Below the pieces are notes generated by a model, which worked only from the letters and a program-made list of their open reading frames with translations, made no database searches and was not told the origin of the DNA. This document shows, in pieces, positions 8,099-16,182 of a DNA stretch of 64,000 nucleotides. The translations under genes and the position numbers were made by a program. Source of the stretch: CAZAMB01 sp964486335 (GTDB lineage: Bacteria > Planctomycetota > Phycisphaerae > UBA1845); contig CAZAMB010000002.1 of assembly GCA_964486335.1 (NCBI GenBank), positions 124,001 through 188,000 of the forward strand, written 5' to 3'. The first letter of the stretch is position 1, and every line of letters begins with the position of its first letter.

Positions 8099-8572
8099 AT
8101 GAAGCTGAGCGAGTTGATTCACGAGGCGTCGATTGTCCCGGAATTGCAGGCGACGGACCGCAACGGGGTGATTCGTGAGTTGGTGGAATCGCTGGCGAAG
8201 CATGGGGCGATTCCGGCGGAGCATCAGGAAACCGTGGCCCGTGCGGCGATCGCGCGCGAAAATCAGGGGAGCACCGGTTTCGGCAAGGGCGTCGCGGTTC
8301 CGCACGTCAAGCACGAGTGCCTGAAGAAAATGACGGCGACGATCGGGCGATCGAGCCACGGAGTGGATTTCGCGGCGCTGGACCGCGCGCCGGTCTATTC
8401 CATCGTGATGCTATTGAGTCCGGCCAGCGCGCCGGAAGATCATCTTGCCGCGATGGAGCGAATATTCCGTTATCTTCAGCGAGAGAACTTTCGGCGGTTT
8501 CTTCGGCAGTCGGATTCGCGCGAGGGGATCATTGAGTTGCTTCGCGAGGCGGATGAATCGCAAAACGAGTAG
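8099..8572 (+). CDS. ptsN: PTS EIIA domain protein (PtsN / fructose-IIA type)
   Basis: A 157-residue EIIA of the fructose/nitrogen class. It starts with the typical MKLSELIHEASIVPEL and has the phosphorylated histidine in GFGKGVAVPHVKHE (His69), followed by the conserved DRAPVYSIVMLLSPAS and a C-terminal LLREADE helix. HPr would pass phosphate to His69. No EIIB or EIIC is present here, so the protein probably acts as a phosphorylation-dependent regulator rather than in sugar uptake. It stands between hpf and ptsH, with 57 bp to the HPr start. No HPr kinase gene is in the window. The ribosome-binding site is weak (AGAAAG). Confidence 0.92.
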   Translation: MKLSELIHEASIVPELQATDRNGVIRELVESLAKHGAIPAEHQETVARAAIARENQGSTGFGKGVAVPHVKHECLKKMTATIGRSSHGVDFAALDRAPVYSIVMLLSPASAPEDHLAAMERIFRYLQRENFRRFLRQSDSREGIIELLREADESQNE

Positions 8573-8629
8573 CGTACGAATCTGCCTCCCATGCGGCGGC
8601 CCGAGAACGACGGACGATGGCGGCAGGCG

Positions 8630-8929
8630 ATGAATCCCGTAGTCCGCGAAGTCGAAGTCACGAACAAGCAGGGAATGCACGCTCGTCCCGTGATGCGGTT
8701 CGTGGACACGGCGTCGAAATATCGATCGCGAATCATCGTCGCCAACGTGTCGCGACGGGGCGAACGACTCGACGGGAAGAGCGCGATGCAGCTCATGCTG
8801 CTCGAAGCAACGCAGGGTTGTATTTTGCGCATTGAGGCTGTCGGCGAGGATGCTCAGGAAGCGGCGAATGCGCTGGCCGAGCTCGTCGAGGCCGGTTGCC
8901 CCAATCCCCCCGCTTCTCCGCCCGTGTAG
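8630..8929 (+). CDS. ptsH: HPr, phosphocarrier protein of the PTS
   Basis: A 99-residue HPr. The active histidine sits in NKQGMHARPVMRFVD (His17 with the ATG at 8630); the second regulatory site region reads LDGKSAMQLMLLEA with Ser51, the residue that HPr kinase modifies in other bacteria. There are about three extra residues between the two sites compared with classical HPr (His15, Ser46), in the SRRGERLD turn. The C-terminus carries a proline-rich tail (CPNPPASPPV). The ATG at 8630 has GGCAGGCG ahead of it and gives the standard N-terminus; a start at 8591 would add 13 unrelated residues. It is 50 bp upstream of ptsI. Confidence 0.92.
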   Translation: MNPVVREVEVTNKQGMHARPVMRFVDTASKYRSRIIVANVSRRGERLDGKSAMQLMLLEATQGCILRIEAVGEDAQEAANALAELVEAGCPNPPASPPV

Positions 8930-8979
8930 CCAGACGATGAATCAGCGGCGTTTCCAACCGGCGGAGCGAACTTGAGACG

Positions 8980-10722
8980 ATGGATATCCTTCGAGGGATT
9001 TCGGTAGCGCCGGGAGTCGCGATCGCGGAAGCGGTCGTCCTTGATGCCGAGGAATACCGGATTCCCTACCGGACCGTCGACGCACGTCAGATCGACGAGG
9101 AGCTGGCCCGGCTGGACGCGGCGGTGCATGCCTCCATCGATGAGCTGAAGAAACAATCGCAATGGGTCCACTCGAGCCTCGGTCGGGACGCGGCCAATGT
9201 TTTTGAGTGGCACGTCGGTGTGCTTCGCGACGAACGGCTTCGGCAGTCCATCGAGAATCAGATTCGCGAGAAGCGCGCCGCGGCGGCCTATGCGGCGAGC
9301 ACGGTGATGCGGAATTATCAAAAGCGGTTCTCCCAAATGCAGGACCCGCTGCTCGTGGAGCGGATCCGTGACGTTCAGGATATCGAGCGACGATTGCTGC
9401 GGAACATCCTTGGGGAAAACCGCGAGGACCTTGCCCACCTGACCAAGCCGGTGATTCTCGTGGCCCATGATCTGACGCCGACCCAATCGGCGACCCTCGC
9501 CCAAACGAAAGTCATCGGAGTCGCGCTGGACGTGGGAGCGGCCACGTCACACACGGCGATCCTGCTGCGCTCCTGGGGCCGGCCGGCGGTGATCGGGCTC
9601 AACGATATCTCCACGCGCGTTAGCGGCGGCGACACACTTGTCATTGATGGAACGAATCAACTGGTCATCGCCAACCCGAGTCAGGCCACGGTGGCTGAGT
9701 ATCGTGTGCGCGAAGCGGCCTTCATCCGCCTGACGGATGAGTTGGATGAGATGCGTACGTTGCCGGCGGTCACGCGCGACGGATGCCGCATCAGCCTTTG
9801 CGCGAACATCGAGTTTCCGAATGAAGCGGCGATCGGAGTCGCCAAGGGAGCCGACGGCGTCGGGTTGTACCGCACGGAGTTTCTGTTTCTTCGAGCCGAC
9901 GGAACGCCGAACGAAGAAGAGCAATATCAAGCCTACGCCGAAGCGATTCGGGGGGCCGCGGGCAAGCCGGTGGTCATTCGAACGTTTGATCTGGGCGCGG
10001 ATAAGTACACCCAGTCCAAAAGCTACGAGCAGGAGCGGAACCCCATGCTCGGACTGCGCTCGATACGCTACAGTTTGCAGCACCTGGACATGTTCAAGGT
10101 GCAATTGCGGGCGATCCTCCGGGCGGCAGTACTGGGTGACGTGCGGTTGATGTTTCCGTTGATCAACAGTCTGATGGAGTTTCGGCAGGCCAAAATGACG
10201 GTTCACGACGCCATGGAGGACCTGGAGGAGGCCGGGCTGCCATGCGGACGCGATATCGCGGTCGGAATGATGCTGGAAACGCCGGCCGCGGCGATCCAGG
10301 TGGGCGAGTTTTGCCGCGAAGTGGACTTTATCAGCATTGGGACGAACGATCTGGTGCAGTATCTGCTGGCGGTGGACCGAGGGAATGAGCGTGTTTCGCC
10401 CTATTATACGCCGTCCCACCCGGCGGTGCTTCGGGCCCTGCGAGACGTTGCCAGGGCGTGTACACAAGGGGAAATTGAGTGTAGTCTATGCGGAGAGATG
10501 GCGGGACAGCCGATCTATACGCTGTTCCTGATCGGGTTGGGACTGACGACGCTTTCGATGGCGCCGGCGAACATACCCGAAGTGAAGAAGCTGATTCGTC
10601 TGGTGACGCTGACGCAGGCCAAGCGCGTGGCGCGCCGGGCATTGACATTCGACACAGACCGGCAGGTAACGAATTACCTGCGGGACGAGACAAGAAAAAT
10701 GCTGCCCGAGGATCCGATCTAG
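8980..10722 (+). CDS. ptsI: PTS Enzyme I (phosphoenolpyruvate-protein phosphotransferase)
   Basis: A 580-residue Enzyme I, the normal length. It takes phosphate from PEP and hands it to HPr. The N-terminal swivel domain carries the phosphohistidine in GAATSHTAILL (His191, close to His189 of E. coli). The PEP-binding TIM barrel shows GLYRTEFLFL, RTFDLGADK, RNPMLGLRSIR, the metal-site IAVGMMLETPAA and FISIGTNDLVQYLLAVDR with CSLCGEMAG holding the catalytic cysteine. This is a fully intact enzyme. With ptsN and ptsH it makes a complete phosphorelay that lacks a transporter in this window. Confidence 0.96.
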   Translation: MDILRGISVAPGVAIAEAVVLDAEEYRIPYRTVDARQIDEELARLDAAVHASIDELKKQSQWVHSSLGRDAANVFEWHVGVLRDERLRQSIENQIREKRAAAAYAASTVMRNYQKRFSQMQDPLLVERIRDVQDIERRLLRNILGENREDLAHLTKPVILVAHDLTPTQSATLAQTKVIGVALDVGAATSHTAILLRSWGRPAVIGLNDISTRVSGGDTLVIDGTNQLVIANPSQATVAEYRVREAAFIRLTDELDEMRTLPAVTRDGCRISLCANIEFPNEAAIGVAKGADGVGLYRTEFLFLRADGTPNEEEQYQAYAEAIRGAAGKPVVIRTFDLGADKYTQSKSYEQERNPMLGLRSIRYSLQHLDMFKVQLRAILRAAVLGDVRLMFPLINSLMEFRQAKMTVHDAMEDLEEAGLPCGRDIAVGMMLETPAAAIQVGEFCREVDFISIGTNDLVQYLLAVDRGNERVSPYYTPSHPAVLRALRDVARACTQGEIECSLCGEMAGQPIYTLFLIGLGLTTLSMAPANIPEVKKLIRLVTLTQAKRVARRALTFDTDRQVTNYLRDETRKMLPEDPI

Positions 10723-10808
10723 TCGGACGACTTCGGGGATTCTCGTGGCGGCCAGGGGTTTGAGCGAACGGTAGTCCCGGTTCATCGGACGGTGGGCACG
10801 GGACCGAC

Positions 10809-11504
10809 ATGGAAGGCTCCAGGGAACACGGGAAATCACCGCCCAGCGAGAAGTATCGATGGAAGTTCGTCTTCGCGATCGGCGGAGACCTTCGATTCAT
10901 TTCGCATCATGATACGCTCCGGATGTTTCGGCGCGCGGCGGCACGGGCGGACCTGCCGGTCCGCTACTCGGAAGGGTACAATCCCCATCCGCGAATCACG
11001 ATCCCCCTTCCCCGTCCGGTGGGCATCGCATCGCGAGCCGATGTGCTCGTGGTGGAAACCGATCGGGCGGTGGATCCGCAGGACGCCCTCCAGCGGCTTG
11101 ACGCACACACCCCAGAGGGCGTTTCCATGATCTCATCGCGCCGGGTGGAGCAGGGCGAGCGATTCGAGGCGGAGCTTGTGCGGTATCGGCTCGAACTGCC
11201 GGCGATGCGCAATGCGGAACTCTTGTCGCGGGTGCGCGACATTCTGGATTCTGAAGTCGTCCACATTCAAAGGGTGGTCCCCAAGACCAGCGTGATTCGA
11301 GAGATCGATGTACGGCCTTTCCTGATCGAGCTGATCGCCGGTGAGCAATGCATTGAGTTTTTGCTCCGCGTGATCGCGGGTCAATCGGCCAAGCCGTCGG
11401 AAGTGGCCTCGCTCTTTGGATGCGATATGGCAACCATTAATCATCAGATTGAGCGCCTGGAGGTGCAATGGCGACAGAAGTCATCGGAACAACAACGGAA
11501 TTGA
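10809..11504 (+). CDS. DUF2344 / TIGR03936-type 'radical SAM-linked' protein
   Basis: A 231-residue protein of the family that is usually fused or adjacent to a B12-binding radical SAM enzyme. Recognisable features are the opening YRWKFVFAIGGDLRFISHHD, then RADLPVRYSEGYNPHPRITI and a C-terminal KTSVIREIDVRPFLIEL followed by a segment with conserved LLRVIAG. The family role is unsettled; a tRNA or rRNA modification link has been suggested because it often sits with rne/rng or ribosomal protein genes. Here the last 37 bases overlap the start of the RNase E/G gene, implying translational coupling. The radical SAM partner is not adjacent: the upstream neighbour is ptsI. Confidence 0.85.
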   Translation: MEGSREHGKSPPSEKYRWKFVFAIGGDLRFISHHDTLRMFRRAAARADLPVRYSEGYNPHPRITIPLPRPVGIASRADVLVVETDRAVDPQDALQRLDAHTPEGVSMISSRRVEQGERFEAELVRYRLELPAMRNAELLSRVRDILDSEVVHIQRVVPKTSVIREIDVRPFLIELIAGEQCIEFLLRVIAGQSAKPSEVASLFGCDMATINHQIERLEVQWRQKSSEQQRN

Positions 11505-13783
11505 TCGAGAACATGAGCAAGGAATCGGACGCAGGAAAAAAGACCAAAGCAAGCCCACGAAGGAAGACGCGACGAAAGGCGACGACATCGAGCGGCGGCG
11601 GAACCACAGCCAAGGCTCAGCAGATCGATGTCGCCCAAACGCCAACCAACGGCGCTGTCGCCATCAAGACGGAAGCCAAAGGAACAACGAAGGCACGCCG
11701 CGCTCGATCCACGTCTCGGCGTGGAAAATCAACCAAAGCCAAGAAGGCTGAATCGGCACCGGTTGAAGCCGAACCGATCCTGTCGGAACGGCCCGCGCCC
11801 CAACGCGAGGCTGAAGTAAAGGCCGCCGTCGTCGAAGAGCCTGCTTTGGAGTCGAGAGAACCGGATCGAACCGCTCCGTCCATTCCTGAGGTCGTAGCGG
11901 AGCCCACGGGAACGGCGGTCGTAGATGCATCGAGCGCGGCCACGGAGTCTCGCCGTCGTCGATCGCGTCGAGGCCGACGTCGAGGTCGGCGCGGACGCGG
12001 TGGAGAATCGACGGAGGCGACGGCTGCCACGACCGCGGAATCACCGGCCGTCAAAGCGCCTTCTGAGCAAGTGTCGATCATGGCGGAGCCGGATGAAGCC
12101 GTCGACGACGATCTCGCGCCGCTCGATTTTGATCACGAGGGGGGCGTCGAGCTTGAAGGCGCGGCGGATGAGGAATCGATCGATGACAGCGAATCGCCCG
12201 AGGTCGAGTCGGGCACGCGGCAGATGGTGATCAACGTTTCGGCGGGTACGGAATGTCGCATCGCGATTCTGCACGAAGGGCGGCTGGAGGAGTTTTTCAT
12301 CGAGCGGGAGTCGACGCAATCCCACGTGGGCAACATTTACAAGGGTCGCGTCACGAACGTGGAGCCGAGCATTCAGGCCGCGTTCGTCGATTTCGGACTT
12401 GAGAAGAACGGGTTTCTGCACATTTCAGATGTTCAGCCGCAGTATTTTCCGAATCACACAGGCGAACCCGAGGACGTGGGGCGCAAGATTCCCCGTCACC
12501 ATCGACCGCCGATTCAAAAATGTTTTCGACGGGGGCAGGAAGTCATCGTACAGATTACCAAAGAAGGCGTGGGCACGAAGGGGCCGACGCTGACATCGTA
12601 TCTGTCCATTCCGGGACGGTTCCTTGTGATGATGCCGGGCATGAGCCGACACGGTGTATCGCGCAAGATCGAGGACGATTCGCTGCGCCGGGAAATGCGC
12701 GATCTCCTGGCCCAACTCTCACTGCCGAAAGATATGGGATTCATCCTGCGGACGGCGGGGCTGGGTCGCGGGAAGCGCGAGCTGCAACGCGACCTGAATT
12801 ACCTGATGCGGCTCTGGAAGACGGTGGTTGAGCGGATTCGAAGGCTGCCGGCTCCGGCGGAGCTGTATCGTGAATCGGACCTCGTGACGCGAACGATTCG
12901 AGACGTGTATGCGGCGGACTTCGAGAGGATCATCGTCGACGACGCGGGCGTGGGGAAAAAAGTGAAGGAGTTCCTTCAGATTGCCATGCCGCGAACGAAG
13001 ACCAGCGTGGAAACCTATGTCGATCGCGAGCCGCTTTTTCACCGGTTCGGCATCGAGGCGGAACTGGAGCGCATCAACATGCGGCACGTCCCGCTGCCGT
13101 CGGGCGGGTCCCTGGTGATCGATTCGACGGAGGCCATGGTGGCCATCGACGTGAACAGTGGTCGATTCCGCAGTCCGTCGGACGCGGAGGAGACGGCCGT
13201 TCGCATCAACGTGGAGGCGGCGGAAGAGATCGCGCGGCAACTGCGACTACGTGACCTCGGCGGGTTGATCGTGTGCGATTTCATCGACATGCGTCACGAT
13301 CGCAACAAGCGTCGGGTGGAACAGGCGTTGCGCGACGCGCTCAAGAAACACAAGGAGCGGGCGAGAATCCTGCGAATGAGCGCCTTTGGACTGATCGAAA
13401 TGACGCGCCAACGGCAGGGTCCGTCGGTTCGGAGGAACTTATACACGGACTGCGCGCATTGCCGGGGCAGCGGACAGGTAAAGCAATCCGAATCGGTGAT
13501 GTTGGACGCGATGCGGTTGATCCAACTGGCGGCGCATCATGAACAGGTGCAACGGATCGTCGTCAACCTTTCGAGCAATGTCGCGTTTCGCCTGCTGAAT
13601 CAGAAACGGAGCGTCGTATCCCAGATTGAGTCGGAAACCGGAAAGTCCATCGTGATTCAGGGTGATCCGGCCTACACCAGCGACCAGATCGACGTCGCGT
13701 GCGAGGATTTGAGAGGTCGACCGGTCAGCCTCACCGCCGCAACGGGCCCGGTGATTCAGGTCCCGCGACGAAACGGCCGGTAA
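11468..13783 (+). CDS. rng: ribonuclease E/G with long low-complexity N-terminal extension
   Basis: A 771-residue endoribonuclease that should cut single-stranded RNA in mRNA decay and rRNA maturation. The catalytic half starts near residue 255 (MVINVSAGTECRIAILHEG), has an S1 domain (VGNIYKGRVTNVEPSIQAAF), the Mg-binding aspartates Asp561 in VAIDVNSGRF and Asp604 in VCDFIDM (43 residues apart, as in E. coli RNase E), and the zinc-link C662-AH-C665. Unlike proteobacterial RNase E, the extension is at the N-terminus: about 250 residues of Lys/Ala/Glu-rich sequence with a dense arginine block (SRRGRRRGRRGRGG near residue 160) followed by an acidic stretch. The ATG at 11468 has a near-perfect GGAGGT and overlaps the DUF2344 gene. 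Confidence 0.93.
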   Translation: MATEVIGTTTELIENMSKESDAGKKTKASPRRKTRRKATTSSGGGTTAKAQQIDVAQTPTNGAVAIKTEAKGTTKARRARSTSRRGKSTKAKKAESAPVEAEPILSERPAPQREAEVKAAVVEEPALESREPDRTAPSIPEVVAEPTGTAVVDASSAATESRRRRSRRGRRRGRRGRGGESTEATAATTAESPAVKAPSEQVSIMAEPDEAVDDDLAPLDFDHEGGVELEGAADEESIDDSESPEVESGTRQMVINVSAGTECRIAILHEGRLEEFFIERESTQSHVGNIYKGRVTNVEPSIQAAFVDFGLEKNGFLHISDVQPQYFPNHTGEPEDVGRKIPRHHRPPIQKCFRRGQEVIVQITKEGVGTKGPTLTSYLSIPGRFLVMMPGMSRHGVSRKIEDDSLRREMRDLLAQLSLPKDMGFILRTAGLGRGKRELQRDLNYLMRLWKTVVERIRRLPAPAELYRESDLVTRTIRDVYAADFERIIVDDAGVGKKVKEFLQIAMPRTKTSVETYVDREPLFHRFGIEAELERINMRHVPLPSGGSLVIDSTEAMVAIDVNSGRFRSPSDAEETAVRINVEAAEEIARQLRLRDLGGLIVCDFIDMRHDRNKRRVEQALRDALKKHKERARILRMSAFGLIEMTRQRQGPSVRRNLYTDCAHCRGSGQVKQSESVMLDAMRLIQLAAHHEQVQRIVVNLSSNVAFRLLNQKRSVVSQIESETGKSIVIQGDPAYTSDQIDVACEDLRGRPVSLTAATGPVIQVPRRNGR

Positions 13784-13788
13784 CGACT

Positions 13789-13804
13789 CCGCGCGACGGC
13801 GCGG
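13789..13804. terminator. GC hairpin between convergent genes
   Basis: Stem CCGCGC, loop GACG, stem GCGCGG lies between the RNase E/G stop (13783) and the stop of the convergent oxidase gene (13806). It could serve both strands. There is no T-run, so termination is a guess from position and fold. Confidence 0.35.
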
Positions 13805-13805
13805 T

Positions 13806-14942
13806 TCAGTGGGAGCGGAGCAACCGATCAAGCCGTAGAAACCCGATGGGTTCGTCGGTACGACCGTCAGCGGCGAGGTCAGCCAGGGCCTTGCCGACGA
13901 CACTGGCGAACTTGTACCCGTGGCCGCTGAAGCCGCAGGGAATCAGGACATTGCTGTAGAGTGGATGCCGATCGATGATGAAATGTTCGTCGGGCGTCAT
14001 GGTGTACGGACAAACAGAATACCGAACGAGGTTTTCCGTGGCAAAGGGAAGCCGATTTCTGATGAATTGAAGCATGGGCCGTTGATCGTCCGAGTTCAGG
14101 GAGCGGTCGAGTTCATCGATGGACGGCACGTCAATCCCGCCGGAGTGTTCAACCACTTTGACCGTCGCGCCGTCGAGCGTCGGAAAGGCGAATTGAAACC
14201 CGGCCTCCGTGTCGAATCCGGCGATGGGACACCCGCTAGCGTCGGCATACACTCCCTCGCGAGCTTCATACCAGAGCACGACCTTTCTCCGGATGTTCAG
14301 CGGCAGTCCAAGCGCGTGCAGCAGTTGGCCGGTCCACGCTCCGCCGCAGAAAAGAAGTTTTGAGGCGTGGTATCGTTCGTGGTTCGTCTGAACCCAGACG
14401 GAGTCGCGTTCGTGGCCCCACGCGATTGCCGGCTCGTTATAACGGACGGTTGCGCCATCCGCCTGCGCCAAACCGACGAAAGCACGAATACATTCCTCGA
14501 CCCGCAGATACCCGGCCTCGGGTTCATACAGCGCGGTCATGTCGCCGGCCGGCGTGAAGCCCGGGAACTGGCGTGCACATTCGTCGATGGAGAGTTCGCT
14601 GATGGAAAAGTTCGCGGTCCGCGCCACTCGACGGACCCCAGAGATGATCGGCCGATCCTCGCGTCCGGCGAGCAGAAACCCTGTTCGAACAAACAATGTC
14701 GCCTTCGCCAGCCATTCGACCTCGGCCCAGAGGTCAAAGGCGCGGGCGGCCAGCGGAACGTATCCGGGGTGTTCGTAATGGACCCTGCGGATCAACCGCG
14801 ACTCCCCGTGCGAGCTGCCGCGATCGTGGGCGAGGCCGAACTGTTCGAGACCGAGAACCTTGAGGCCTCGCCGCGCAAGGTGCCATAGAGCGGCACTTCC
14901 CATACCGCCGATTCCGATGACGATGGCATCCAAGCCGTTCAA
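13806..14942 (-). CDS. solA: monomeric sarcosine oxidase / N-methyltryptophan oxidase family flavoenzyme
   Basis: A 378-residue FAD enzyme, the usual length for MSOX/MTOX. The N-terminal dinucleotide fold reads AIVIGIGGMGSAALWHLARRG, then GLEQFGLAHDRGSSHGESRLIRR, which matches the family signature 'GSSHGxSRxxR'. Near the C-terminus LIPCGFSGHGYKFASVVGKA contains the cysteine that binds FAD covalently. It should oxidatively demethylate an N-methyl amino acid, giving formaldehyde and H2O2; sarcosine versus N-methyltryptophan cannot be decided. Its ATG overlaps the stop of the upstream ybaK-like gene by 4 bases, so the two are coupled. The gene is convergent with RNase E/G. Confidence 0.88.
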   Translation of the reverse strand: MNGLDAIVIGIGGMGSAALWHLARRGLKVLGLEQFGLAHDRGSSHGESRLIRRVHYEHPGYVPLAARAFDLWAEVEWLAKATLFVRTGFLLAGREDRPIISGVRRVARTANFSISELSIDECARQFPGFTPAGDMTALYEPEAGYLRVEECIRAFVGLAQADGATVRYNEPAIAWGHERDSVWVQTNHERYHASKLLFCGGAWTGQLLHALGLPLNIRRKVVLWYEAREGVYADASGCPIAGFDTEAGFQFAFPTLDGATVKVVEHSGGIDVPSIDELDRSLNSDDQRPMLQFIRNRLPFATENLVRYSVCPYTMTPDEHFIIDRHPLYSNVLIPCGFSGHGYKFASVVGKALADLAADGRTDEPIGFLRLDRLLRSH

Positions 14943-15439
14943 ATGACATCCTGATCGCTGTGGGTCTTTTCGTCGGGGCGAGCCAGACGAACGATGGTCG
15001 GCGCTTCAAAGGCGATGTAATCGGCGTAGGTCATTTGGATGGAATCGCCGTGACTTCCGGCATTGAAGTTGATTCGTTCGTTGTCGGCGAGCCGCACGTC
15101 GCAATAGGTCGGCAAGCCGAACAGTGAACCAAAGGGCGGAATGGAGCCGGGCGTCAGTTGGGTCAGGTCGAGCACCTCCTCCTTGGTCGCAAACCGGAGT
15201 TTCTTGACTGAACGCACGCCGCGCATGGCAGGGCTGTCGAGCACCAAATCGGCGGGCAGCACGGCCATGACGAAGTCATCGCCGCACTTGACGATCAGCG
15301 CCTTGGCGCCGCTGTGGAGAGTCGCGCCCCGGACGGCGGCGGCTTCGGCGCTGGTGTACACGGGCGCGTGTTGAGTTTGCTGAAACGTGATCCCCCTGGC
15401 GCGGAGCGCGGACGACAGGCGCGTTAGCACGTCGGGCAT
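14939..15439 (-). CDS. YbaK/EbsC-family aminoacyl-tRNA deacylase
   Basis: A 166-residue YbaK-fold protein that probably hydrolyses a mischarged aminoacyl-tRNA (Ala- or Cys-tRNAPro type). Visible features are QHAPVYTSAEAAAVRG, the catalytic-lysine strand GAKALIVKCGDDFVMAVLPA, LRFATKEEVLDLT, and the GSIPPFGSLFGLP loop typical of the family. It starts 3 bases after the nrdR stop and overlaps the next gene by 4, so nrdR, this gene and the oxidase form one tight minus-strand operon. Substrate specificity is not readable here. Confidence 0.87.
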   Translation of the reverse strand: MPDVLTRLSSALRARGITFQQTQHAPVYTSAEAAAVRGATLHSGAKALIVKCGDDFVMAVLPADLVLDSPAMRGVRSVKKLRFATKEEVLDLTQLTPGSIPPFGSLFGLPTYCDVRLADNERINFNAGSHGDSIQMTYADYIAFEAPTIVRLARPDEKTHSDQDVI

Positions 15440-15442
15440 TTC

Positions 15443-15940
15443 TTAGGCCTCGAACAATGACTGCTGATCGGGGCTGTCCTGTGCGGCGCGCTCGCGGACG
15501 TCGCTGATCTCGTCGACGAATTGATCCACCGTCGCGAACTTGCGGTGGACGCTCATGAAGCGGACATAGGCGACGGGATTGAGGCGGCGCAGATGACGAC
15601 CGACGTAAGCGCCGATCTCCTCGGTGGTGACTTCGCGATCGTGCCCGTTGAAGATTTCCGACTCGACCCTGTCGACCATGGCATGCACCAGGTCCGGCGT
15701 GACGCTGAGCTTCGCGCAAGCCCGGAGCACGCCGTTGACGACATTGTCCCTGTTGTAGGGTTCGCGCTGACCGCCCGCCTTGACGACGGTCAGACGAAGT
15801 TCCTCTTCAACGCGTTCCTTGGTCGTGAATCGTCGATTGCACTGCTGACAGACCCTTCGTCGTCGAATTGCCAGTCCGCCTTCGGTCAATCGCGAGTCGA
15901 TCACCTTGTTTTCAGTGTGTTTGCAACTTGGACACAACAT
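15443..15940 (-). CDS. nrdR: NrdR transcriptional repressor of ribonucleotide reductase genes
   Basis: A 165-residue regulator. The N-terminal zinc ribbon reads MLCPSCKHTENKVIDSRL and continues IRRRRVCQQCNRRFTTKERV with four cysteines; residues 47-137 form the ATP-cone (LTVVKAGGQREPYNRDNV). It senses (d)ATP and represses nrd genes through paired NrdR boxes. It leads the operon with the deacylase and oxidase and is divergent from prfB across about 240 bp. No nrd gene is in the window, and no convincing NrdR box was found upstream. The C-terminus (DSPDQQSLFEA) is slightly longer than usual. Confidence 0.95.
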   Translation of the reverse strand: MLCPSCKHTENKVIDSRLTEGGLAIRRRRVCQQCNRRFTTKERVEEELRLTVVKAGGQREPYNRDNVVNGVLRACAKLSVTPDLVHAMVDRVESEIFNGHDREVTTEEIGAYVGRHLRRLNPVAYVRFMSVHRKFATVDQFVDEISDVRERAAQDSPDQQSLFEA

Positions 15941-16182
15941 GGCGATGGTCCCAGCCGGAAAGCGAAAGACTCCGAATCGCGGCGCGGAGGACCAAGACTT
16001 GACGCTCGAATTCGCTTGGTCGTTCCTCCCAACCCTGTCCGCGCTGAGCGTAGCACCACTAGATATTGGGTGTCAAATGGCGTAATCTGGCATCCTTTGT
16101 GAGGATTAAACTTCACGAAAGTAGCGAGAACGCGTGAACGATCGGATCGACTGAAATCACCCAAGGAAGGAAATCAGGCCCT
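15941..16182. other. divergent nrdR/prfB intergenic region
   Basis: About 240 bases containing both outward promoters. A partly symmetrical CAC-n3-ATAT-n3-GTG sequence lies at about 16057-16072, but it is two bases longer than an NrdR box. AAGGAAGG near 16163 is upstream of the prfB start. No sure promoter was identified. Confidence 0.4.

Noticed and set aside
16057..16072. Possible NrdR box between nrdR and prfB
   Set aside because: CAC-n3-ATAT-n3-GTG is partly symmetrical but two bases longer than the 16-base NrdR box, and no second box at the usual helical spacing was seen.
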